Assembly (NCBI GenBank): GCA_003554005.1
Contig: PWEU01000136.1
Coordinates: 1-11,632 of the forward strand
Reading direction: 5' to 3'
From: Nitriliruptoraceae bacterium
GTDB lineage: Bacteria > Actinomycetota > Nitriliruptoria > Nitriliruptorales > Nitriliruptoraceae
Length of the DNA stretch: 11,632 nt
The translations under genes and the position numbers were made by a program. Shown piece after piece: positions 5,833-11,393 of the stretch; position 1 is the stretch's first letter, and each line of letters begins with the position of its first letter. The notes under the pieces were generated by a model that was not told the DNA's origin, searched no databases, and saw only the letters and a program-made list of their open reading frames with translations.

Positions 5833-6270
5833 CACACACCTCGTCACCTTGCTCGACCACAGCCTGACCGCAGGTGACCGGCACCACGCCCTGTCGTTCC
5901 TCATCGCCACCACCGGCCTGCGACGGGCCGAAGCGCTCGCGCTGCGCTGGTCGGATCTCGACCTCGACCAGGCGCGGCTCACGATCCGTCAGACCGTGAC
6001 CGTCGCCAACGGCGTCATCGTCTTGCAACGCGACGCCAAGAGCGACGACAGCGAACGCACCATCGCGCTCGACACCCGCACCATCATTGTCCTCAACGAG
6101 CAACATTGCTCACTACCAGTCTCCGCGCAGGCGTGCCCATCAAGGTCGTCTCGCAACGCATCGGCCACGCCGACCCCGCCGTGACCCTGCAGGTCTACGC
6201 CCACGCCCTCGAAGGCGACGACGCCACCGCCGCCGAGATCACCGCCACCGCCATCTTCGGAGACGGATGA
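5833..6270 (+). pseudogene. Tyrosine recombinase (phage-type integrase), catalytic-domain remnant
   Basis: Two pieces in different frames. The first (about 5834-6108) has THLVTLLDHSLTAGDRHHAL, then ATTGLRRAEALALRWSDLDL with the box I arginine, through KSDDSERTIALDTRTIIVL. The second (about 6106-6270) has LRAGVPIKVVSQRIGHADPA with the box III His, then LQVYAHAL with the nucleophilic Tyr, ending at the TGA at 6268. The HxxR box II expected between them is missing, and the frame changes at the junction near 6105. The whole N-terminal arm-binding and core-binding part is also absent, cut at 5833 where DUF433 begins. It ends 52 bp from the tRNA-Leu copy 3 terminator, the usual int-next-to-att layout, so it probably represents the integrase that used this tRNA. 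Confidence 0.88.
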
Positions 6271-6321
6271 CCACCTACCGACACAGCACCAGAGCCAATG
6301 GGACGCGATGTCACGGACGTA

Positions 6322-6349
6322 GAGACGCCCCCGCGGCTCGGCGGAGGCG
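6322..6349 (-). terminator. Terminator following tRNA-Leu 3' half, copy 3
   Basis: On the minus strand, CGCCTCCGC and GCGGGGGCG form a 9-bp stem with one G-U pair around loop CGAGCC, followed by TCTCT. It is the counterpart of the hairpin at 1374-1401. Here it lies between the tRNA-Leu tail and the 3' end of the convergent integrase remnant. Confidence 0.65.
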
Positions 6350-6452
6350 TTCGAGCGATTATTGCGTCTACGGGGCGCTAGACCGGCCTACGAAGGTGGT
6401 GAGCGAGGGGGGACTTGAACCCCCATGTCCATAAGGACACACGGACCTGAAC
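6341..6452 (-). repeat. tRNA-Leu(CAG) 3' half plus flank, copy 3 (inverted, att-like)
   Basis: The minus strand repeats copy 1 without indels for 112 bp (4 mismatches): G-TTCAGGT anticodon loop, CCGTG, the same variable arm and T arm, acceptor strand CTCGCTC (one change from CTCGCCC), CCA (6399-6397), then the same 50-bp downstream flank into the terminator stem. Identity begins one base before the anticodon loop; the 5' anticodon stem is replaced by GATAG, so the stem is lost and it cannot be a tRNA. The orientation is opposite to copies 1 and 2. With the integrase remnant on one side and arm-like repeats on the other, it may be an element-borne attP. Confidence 0.88.
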
Positions 6453-6850
6453 TATCGCGAGGTCGTCTCCCGTGATGGCCCCGGAGTGCCGACACCGCGT
6501 CTGACCAGGCTTTCGCACCTCGGGCATCCTGACCGCGACCCGCCGGGGTCCCCCGATTACCCCGCGTTCGTTGTCACGCCGTTGTCACGGGACGGGCCTC
6601 CGCCACAGGGACCGCTGCCGTGCGGACCCGTTACGGGCGACACGTCCCCAGCGCGGGCGGACTTCGGTGTGTCGACCGCCGGGTACTCAACCATGGCCAC
6701 CCGAGCGCGAGTCCCCGTTGTGGGGGGGGCACGAACGGTGTCCGTTGCCGTTGAAGCCGCACACAACCACCTCCTGGGCGGGGCCGATCCTACGCTGGCG
6801 GTGGCGACCGAACGTCGCAAGTGGTACAACAAGTGGGACGGAGGTGGACG
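6453..6850. other. Intergenic interval with no supported gene
   Basis: Open frames exist on both strands but none shows protein-like composition or a recognisable domain. What can be seen: the candidate arm repeats at 6569-6589; GTCAGAC (minus strand, from 6505) equivalent in position to a block near copy 1; a possible -10 TACGCT at 6791-6796; two AAGTGG copies 12 bp apart (6819, 6831); and a strong GGAGGT ribosome binding site (6840-6845) serving the ATG at 6851. Confidence 0.5.
6569..6589 (-). repeat. Candidate integrase arm-type sites upstream of tRNA-Leu copy 3
   Basis: On the plus strand CGTTGTCACG occurs at 6569-6578 and 6580-6589, an 11-bp period. Read on the minus strand, in the orientation of the tRNA fragment, this is a doublet of TGACAAC starting 135 bp before the core base at 6452, matching the TGACACC doublet beside copy 1 in sequence, spacing and distance. 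The intervening DNA between doublet and core is otherwise diverged, except for the GTCAGA block 53 bp from the core. Confidence 0.4.
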
Positions 6851-7144
6851 ATGCCATCGATGTTGCCCACGACCCCACGGGGGGTCCACGAGTTCCGACA
6901 GAACCTGACCGGCCTCCTCAAGCGCGTGCGCCGCGAGGGTGACTTCCCCGTGGAGTTCGTCGGCGCCTACCGGCGCATCGAAGGCGTGTTCATGTCCCCC
7001 AAGCGCTACGAGCAGCTCCTGGAGGCCGAGAACCTGGTTGAGGACATCGGTCTGGTCGACCTCGTCGTCCAGCGTGACGACGGCCGGTTCCACGAGGGCA
7101 CGACCGCGGACTTCCTCGCGGAGGTCGAGCAGCAGGCGACGTGA
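6851..7144 (+). CDS. Phd/YefM-like antitoxin, second module
   Basis: 97 residues from ATG at 6851, preceded by GGAGGT with 5-nt spacing, which decides the start over the GTG at 6821. The N-terminus GVHEFRQNLTGLLKRVRREGD matches the first helices of Phd/YefM proteins, and VEFVGAYRRIEGVFMSPKRYEQLLEAE takes the place of the usual R-H-G-R-P-x-A-V-L-V-S-x-x-x-Y-x-x-L segment, with the basic turn altered. The C-terminal acidic part (LVVQRDDGRFHEGTTADFLA) is the likely toxin-binding tail. The stop overlaps the toxin GTG by 4 bp. Assignment to the family is reasonable but more divergent than the protein encoded at 4899-5180. Confidence 0.8.
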   Translation: MPSMLPTTPRGVHEFRQNLTGLLKRVRREGDFPVEFVGAYRRIEGVFMSPKRYEQLLEAENLVEDIGLVDLVVQRDDGRFHEGTTADFLAEVEQQAT

Positions 7145-7467
7145 GCGAGGTCGTCTACCAGTGGCATCCGGACGTGATCGCTGACTTCCGCGAGCTGCCT
7201 GCGGACCTGCGGCTGGCCTACCTGGAGCAGATCGAGGCGATCAAGGCCGACCCCAAGCTCGGGGAGCATCTCGACCGGCGGGCGAGCACGGGTAACCTGT
7301 CCGCCTACCGCAAGGTCAAGTTCGGCCGCGACACCCTGCGCGGGCCCTCGCACCGGATCGTGTACCAGCTCCTACCGGACAGCTACACCCCCTCGCGGTT
7401 CCGGGTCATCGCCGTGCGCTCCCGAGCCGACGTCTACACCACCGCTGTTCAGCGGCTCGAGGGGTAG
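7141..7467 (+). CDS. RelE/ParE-like toxin, second module
   Basis: 108 residues from GTG at 7141, overlapping the antitoxin TGA by 4 bp. The pattern is RelE-like: VVYQWHPDVIADFRELPADLRLAYLEQI at the start, a charged helix, then NLSAYRKVKFGRDTLRG, SHRIVYQLLP and RFRVIAVRSRADVYTTAVQRL. The strand RKVKFGR, then HRIVYQL and VIAVRSR give the basic active-site face expected of ribosome-dependent mRNA interferases. It is about 20 residues longer than the toxin encoded at 5180-5440, chiefly from the loop around PSHRIVYQLLPDSYTPSR, and unlikely to be a recent duplicate of it. All segments are present, so it looks functional. Confidence 0.85.
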   Translation: MSEVVYQWHPDVIADFRELPADLRLAYLEQIEAIKADPKLGEHLDRRASTGNLSAYRKVKFGRDTLRGPSHRIVYQLLPDSYTPSRFRVIAVRSRADVYTTAVQRLEG

Positions 7468-7637
7468 CCCTTCACGCTCTGCGAGACCCCGTAGGCGGAT
7501 CGCGGGGCCCACGCTCAGACGGTGGTCGTTGGACCAGGCACGGGGTCGGTCACGTCTGCCGACGGATCGTCCATGGCCTCGGCTGCGCCCGTCTGGCATC
7601 CTCGACGCAGACCCGGCGGAGCGTGAGGGAGCAGGTC

Positions 7638-7943
7638 GTGTCGGGCGGTGAGCAGACCACGATGCGCCATGTGTGGAGCGGCGCGTCGGTCGCGGAGCCT
7701 TCGGAGCGTGAGCGGGTCATCGACGCTGCGCACCGGATCGTTGGTCACGCGGGCTGGCGCGCCCTCACGAACCCGGCGTACGTCGCCCTGCTCGTCTTGC
7801 TGGCGGTCGCCCTCGTTGGCGACGCCGACCTCATCCGGATCGTGGCCATCGGTGTCGTCGTCACCCTGGCTATGCCGCTGGCCACGTCCCGATTGGCACG
7901 ACGAGCCAAACGGACACTCCAGGCCAACGGCGAGGCGCCCTAA
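7638..7943 (+). CDS. Small two-helix membrane protein
   Basis: 101 residues from GTG at 7638, preferred over GTG at 7623 because AGGGAG (7626-7631) lies 6 nt upstream of it. After a soluble N-terminal 45 residues (MSGGEQTTMRHVWSGASVAE...), two hydrophobic segments follow: YVALLVLLAVALVG and IVAIGVVVTLAMPLAT, ending in the basic tail SRLARRAKRTLQANGEAP, which would place the C-terminus in the cytoplasm. I do not recognise a family; holin-like or TA-like functions cannot be claimed. It stands alone, 170 bp after the RelE-like gene and facing the IS110 remnant. Confidence 0.55.
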   Translation: MSGGEQTTMRHVWSGASVAEPSERERVIDAAHRIVGHAGWRALTNPAYVALLVLLAVALVGDADLIRIVAIGVVVTLAMPLATSRLARRAKRTLQANGEAP

Positions 7944-8075
7944 CGCGGCTCAGCAACATGGGGACGTCGCAGCCAACAGCAGCCCTTGTGCGATTGGCGG
8001 CTCCTTCGGTCACTCCCGTGAACCGTCACCGGGGCAGGCGACAACGCACTGCCCGAGCTATGGGTGACAGCAACC

Positions 8076-8103
8076 CCGCGGTCCTTCGCCGCGAGGACCG
8101 CGG
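8076..8103. terminator. Perfect 10-bp GC hairpin, possible U-tract-less terminator
   Basis: CCGCGGTCCT (8076-8085) and AGGACCGCGG (8094-8103) pair perfectly around an 8-nt loop. No T run follows on either strand. It sits in the gene-poor stretch between the small membrane protein and the IS110 remnant, so it may terminate transcription from the left, or be the scar of a mobile-element end. The surrounding 7944-8300 holds no supported gene; a minus-strand frame with VEFVVTAVLVSHPAAKWAADS before a TAG at 8136 looks like an unidentified remnant. Confidence 0.35.
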
Positions 8104-8301
8104 TGACGAAGCCGGATCGGGCACGGGCCAGCCCGCTAGGAGTCCGCGGCCCACTTGGCTGCCGGGTGGGAGACCAAGACCGCAGTGACGACGAACTCGA
8201 CGGTCTCGGCGCCGACCTGCGCACATCGATCCCGGCAGGCTGCGCATCGCTGGGGTCGGTGGGCCGCTGGCGAAACCTGTCACTGGTGGTTGACCGCTTC
8301 G

Positions 8302-8421
8302 GACACCGAATGGATGACAGGTCAGGTCATCGACACCGGGCTCGAGCAGCCCGACGCTGATCGAGTCCTTGTAGACATCCAACCCCATGAACGTCAACGG
8401 GGTGTCTGCGCTACTAGCCAT
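8302..8421 (-). pseudogene. IS110-family transposase, N-terminal remnant
   Basis: From ATG at 8421, with GGAG upstream, the first 35-40 residues are typical of IS110 transposases: LTFMGLDVYKDSISVGLLEP, where the D of GLDV is the first acidic residue of the DEDD RuvC-like domain. After HPFGV (about 8302) the frame stays open to 8026 but the sequence no longer resembles an IS110 protein: the CYEAGPTGY and SLIPRAPGDRVKTDKRDA-type segments expected next are absent in all frames. The gene is therefore a 5' fragment, cut by deletion or recombination. The non-coding leader to its right appears retained. Confidence 0.82.
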
Positions 8422-8595
8422 GGACGGTCGGCTCCTTCCTCAATGATGGCTCCGCCTTGCGGCTACGCACCACAGCTTGGTGGAAGACCCACGTAGATGC
8501 GGTCGGAGCCGGCCGTTCCATGATGACTAGCGACGACGCACCGTCGTGACCGCTACGGGACCACACCGCCCGCGGGTCCATCTCCCCTATCACGG
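8422..8595 (-). ncRNA. IS110 upstream region, candidate bridge-RNA locus (remnant)
   Basis: IS110-type elements encode a structured bridge RNA in the non-coding stretch before the transposase. Here about 170 nt upstream of the transposase start hold two clear hairpins: ACGACG/CGTCGT (8533-8547, 3-nt loop) and GGACC/GGTCC (8558-8579). No frame here looks coding. The element end cannot be placed because IS110 elements often lack terminal inverted repeats; the right limit is an estimate from the usual leader size. The assignment rests on position and folding only. Confidence 0.38.
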
Positions 8596-8691
8596 TGTGC
8601 GGTCCCGCGGGGCAACCTGGAACACGGCGGTGGTACGTGGGAGGAGGTGCCCTGCGGAGCCACCGCCGCGCTGGGCCGCGGAAGGCGTGCA

Positions 8692-9306
8692 GTGGGGACC
8701 ATCGGTGCGGACGCGGATGTGGTGCGGGGACCGAAAGCGGTGCCTTCGCGCGGGCGCCGCTGGATGTGGGTGGCCGGTGGGCTCGTGGTGTGGCTGCTCG
8801 CGCTGGCGGTCGCAGCGGTGCTGGGGGCGCGCAGCTCCGGTTCTCCCGCAGGCGCAGATCCGGCCGACGCAGCACCGGTACCCAGTGCCGCGCAACGCTC
8901 GTTGCTCGATGAGCACGGCCTGCCCACGGTGTTCCTACTGACCGACGGCGTGGACGCCCCCACCAGCCGTCTGACGGTCCGCTTCGAGTGGTGGAGCTAC
9001 CCGGACGTGGGGCTGACGGTCGCCTTCCTGGACGGGGAGCCCATCGCCAGGTCGACCGTGGCACCGGGCCCTGGCGGGCCGGCCGCTGGCGGGCCGGCCG
9101 CGGCCACCGACCCGACCCGGCTGGTCCACGGCATGACCGCGTCGGAGGTGGCCGATCTGCTCGGCCCGTCGGGGCCGACGATGGCCGTTCCCACCCCCGC
9201 TCACCCCGACCACGAGGTGGTCGTGTACCCGCATCACGAGGTGGTGGTGAGCTATCTCGACGGGGAGCTGGTCACGGCCCAGACGCTGCGGAAGGTGGCC
9301 CCGTGA
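8692..9306 (+). CDS. Membrane-anchored protein with SmpA/OmlA (BamE-like) domain
   Basis: 204 residues from GTG at 8692 (GGAAGG about 7 nt upstream); an in-frame GTG at 8647 would add 15 residues but its GGGAGGAG is too close. A cytoplasmic Arg-rich segment (SRGRRW) precedes one membrane helix (about 25-45, WVAGGLVVWLLALAVAAVLG), so the rest is extracytoplasmic. After a low-complexity linker (APGPGGPAAGGPAAA, with a short internal duplication), residues about 140-204 fit the small alpha-beta fold of SmpA/OmlA proteins: LVHGMTASEVADLLGPSG, then strands HEVVVYPHHEVVVSYLDGEL. An earlier strand pair, RFEWWSYPDVGLTVAFLDGE, looks like another such hairpin. There is no lipobox. The stop overlaps the next start by 4 bp, so the two form an operon. 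Function unknown. Confidence 0.72.
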   Translation: MGTIGADADVVRGPKAVPSRGRRWMWVAGGLVVWLLALAVAAVLGARSSGSPAGADPADAAPVPSAAQRSLLDEHGLPTVFLLTDGVDAPTSRLTVRFEWWSYPDVGLTVAFLDGEPIARSTVAPGPGGPAAGGPAAATDPTRLVHGMTASEVADLLGPSGPTMAVPTPAHPDHEVVVYPHHEVVVSYLDGELVTAQTLRKVAP

Positions 9307-10553
9307 GCGCCGTGCTGGGCTGGGTGGCCGGAGGGGTCGCGAAGGTCGTCACGGCCGTAGTCGCGGTCGTGACCGCCCCGATCGTGCTGAAGGTGGCGGG
9401 TGCCGTGCTCCTCGTCTCGGGCGTGGCCGCGAGCGTGGCCGGGGTGTACCAGCTGGCCCAGCGCGGCAGCGACATGGTCCACGGTGCTGCGGAGTCGCGG
9501 TACACCTGGCGGGTCGTGGACGACTGGAACGACCCCGAGCTCGCCCCGCGGACGATGGAGCGCGGACAGGCCTCCGGCGAGGAGTTCCACCAGGCCATGA
9601 GCGCGGGGTACGACCTGGCCGAGGCCGCCCGTGACGTCGTGGACCCCTCCGGGACGGTGACCCCCAGCCTGTGCGACTGGTTGCCCGACTGGGTGACCGA
9701 CCTGGGCACCGTGCGCGACGCGGTCGACACCGTCTGGGGCTGGGTCGGCGGTGAGGCATCGGGTCCGCCCTCGGCAGCCGACGACCGGCCTCCGACCCCT
9801 GCGGTGGACGATGGGGGTTTCGACCACGCCGAGGGCGGACCGATCGTCGGCGCCGGGATCGCGGGTCCGCTCGAGCTCGAGGTGGGCGAGCGCGGTGCGT
9901 GGGTGGTGCTGGTCAGCGGTGGCACCGGGCCGCTGCGCGGGTTCGTGTCCTGGGATGATCTGGAGCGGGATGGTGTCGCCGACGTGGAGCAGTCCGGACG
10001 GCCGCTGGTGGTGGAGCGCACCTTCGAGGATGCGGGGTTCTACCGGTTGCGGGTGGTCGTGCTCCGTCCCGAGGAGGACACGCATCTGATCGAGGAGGTG
10101 TACGTCGAGGTCACGGGGGACCGGGACGACCTGCCGGCCATCTGCTTCGGCGCCGGGATGGTGGAGATCGCCGGCGAGATCACCGAGGAACGACCCCCGG
10201 GGGCCCGTCACTCCTGGTGGCGTGCGCAGGTCCGCATCACCAACACCTCGGACCGAGAGGTATATCTGCACTACCCGCGCTGCAGTTCGGACAGGGACGA
10301 GTGCCAGCTGATGCCGGGTGCATGGTGGTTCGTGCTCGATCCGGGTGGCACGCATGTCGCCGAGAGCCAGGCAGCGGCGTGGCCGGACCAACCGGAACGT
10401 GACACCTGGAGCCACGTGGTGACGGGTCTGATCGTCGCTGGGGACGGCGAGGGCTGCAGTCCACTGCTGGAGCTGTCGCCCGGCGCACTCGAACGGCATC
10501 CGGCGTTCATCCCGGTGGAGAACCCCCTGCCGCTGGGGCCTGGATCCGGGTGA
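9303..10553 (+). CDS. Large envelope protein of unknown function, second gene of the operon
   Basis: 416 residues from GTG at 9303, overlapping the upstream TGA (GTGA). The first 50 residues are strongly hydrophobic (VLGWVAGGVAKVVTAVVAVV, then LKVAGAVLLVSGVAASVAG), forming one long or two short membrane segments. A helical, Trp-rich region follows (about 60-145; WRVVDDWNDPELAPRT, LCDWLPDWVTDLGTV). After a proline-rich linker, residues about 188-272 resemble a PKD/Ig-like beta sandwich (LELEVGERGAWVVLVSGGTG, then FEDAGFYRLRVVVL). A final beta-rich part (about 280-416) has a Cys pair CSSDRDEC and an Asn-Thr-Ser-rich strand VRITNTSDREVYLHY. No catalytic motif is visible. It probably works with the protein encoded just upstream at the cell surface. 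I recognise no named family. Confidence 0.75.
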   Translation: MSAVLGWVAGGVAKVVTAVVAVVTAPIVLKVAGAVLLVSGVAASVAGVYQLAQRGSDMVHGAAESRYTWRVVDDWNDPELAPRTMERGQASGEEFHQAMSAGYDLAEAARDVVDPSGTVTPSLCDWLPDWVTDLGTVRDAVDTVWGWVGGEASGPPSAADDRPPTPAVDDGGFDHAEGGPIVGAGIAGPLELEVGERGAWVVLVSGGTGPLRGFVSWDDLERDGVADVEQSGRPLVVERTFEDAGFYRLRVVVLRPEEDTHLIEEVYVEVTGDRDDLPAICFGAGMVEIAGEITEERPPGARHSWWRAQVRITNTSDREVYLHYPRCSSDRDECQLMPGAWWFVLDPGGTHVAESQAAAWPDQPERDTWSHVVTGLIVAGDGEGCSPLLELSPGALERHPAFIPVENPLPLGPGSG

Positions 10554-10589
10554 CCGGGTCTGGACCGGATCGCGTCAGCCGGTCAGGTC

Positions 10590-10748
10590 TCACCGCGTGG
10601 CTGGCCGACCGTGGCGGCGGTTGAAGCGATCCACGCGACCGGCGGTGTCGACGATGACCTGCTTGCCGGTGTAGAACGGGTGGCTGGCCGAGGAGATGTC
10701 AACGTCGACCACCGGGTACTCGGCGCCGTCCTCAAGGTGATCGCTGCG
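10590..10748 (-). pseudogene. rpmE2: Ribosomal protein L31 (type B-like), N-terminally truncated remnant
   Basis: A 52-codon minus-strand frame encodes HLEDGAEYPVVDVDISSASH followed by PFYTGKQVIVDTAGRVDRFN and a basic end RRHGRPATR. This is the C-terminal part of L31, of the long (type B, zinc-site-free) form in which W/L-E-D-G-x-x-Y-P-V-V precedes S-HPF-TGKQ. An in-frame TAG at 10749-10751 blocks extension, no ATG or GTG lies between it and the conserved part, and the N-terminal MK-x-x-IHP segment is absent in the nearby frames. It is probably a dead second copy; type B L31 copies serve zinc limitation in bacteria that keep two. Confidence 0.85.
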
Positions 10749-10824
10749 CTACGGTTCCTGGACATGCGCAGAGGGTGATGCCGTAGATGCTCCCAGCGAA
10801 ACCATCGACCCGACTCGTGCCAGG

Positions 10825-11235
10825 ATGACCTGGGTTCGTCACGTCGCTTCCGCCGCGCTGGGCATCGCCTTCGTCATGGCGATCGAGGTCGTGACGCGTC
10901 TCGAGCGCGATCTGCGCGCTGTACAGCTTCGCGATGTCGTGCCCTGGCCCAGTTGGGCCATCACCGGGATGTTCCTGCTCCTCGGCGCCGCGCTGCTGGT
11001 GATCATGCTGGTGTCACCGAGGATGCCGTGGCTACCAACCACGGCTGCCACTGGTCCTCGCCTACGGGATGCTCGCGACGCTTCCGGGCGCTCTGGCGAA
11101 CGCACTGCCATTCGGTGGCCCCTGGGCCCCTCCGTGCGCTGGGGACTCAGCACGGTCTCGTTGGTCGCGGGGTTGATGACGGCGACGGCGGTGTGGAGTT
11201 GGTGGCGTTTCCATCGGCACGCCGTCGACACCTGA
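10825..11235 (+). CDS. Membrane protein, three to four helices, possibly frameshifted
   Basis: The open frame gives 136 residues from ATG at 10825 (weak ribosome site). Helices: about 7-24 (VASAALGIAFVMAIEVVT), about 46-64 (WAITGMFLLLGAALLVIMLV) and about 110-128 (LSTVSLVAGLMTATAVWSWW). Between about 11035 and 11120 this frame has poor third-position GC and reads as Arg/Thr/Gly-rich, whereas another frame gives a further helix, LPLVLAYGMLATLPGALANAL, with high third-position GC. Two compensating indels, or sequencing errors, could explain this. The corrected topology loosely recalls signal peptidase II, but the catalytic Asp motifs are not visible, so I do not assign that function. Confidence 0.5.
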   Translation: MTWVRHVASAALGIAFVMAIEVVTRLERDLRAVQLRDVVPWPSWAITGMFLLLGAALLVIMLVSPRMPWLPTTAATGPRLRDARDASGRSGERTAIRWPLGPSVRWGLSTVSLVAGLMTATAVWSWWRFHRHAVDT

Positions 11236-11393
11236 CAGCTCCGCGCCCCTGCATCGGACCTGCACCACAGCCATCCCTCGCCGCAACGCCGGTCATGCCG
11301 ATGTCGGTCGGCTGACCACCTCCGGGCCTGCGGCCGGGAGCGTCTTCGGTGGCAGGGCTTGCCGACACCGTGACACCGACGGACCGGGGGGAC

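Noticed and set aside
6087..6434. Plus-strand reading frame ending in SEGGLEPPCP
   Set aside because: Its end is the antisense translation of the tRNA-Leu variable and T arms, a well-known spurious peptide; the rest overlaps the integrase remnant in the wrong frame.
9252..10499. 415-codon minus-strand open frame
   Set aside because: It is antisense to the coupled 8692-10553 operon, has a His/Arg/Pro-rich composition typical of high-GC shadow frames, and shows no domain or ribosome site.
10825..11235. Signal peptidase II (lspA)
   Set aside because: Helix layout is suggestive only if frameshifts are assumed, and the catalytic Asp motifs are not found.
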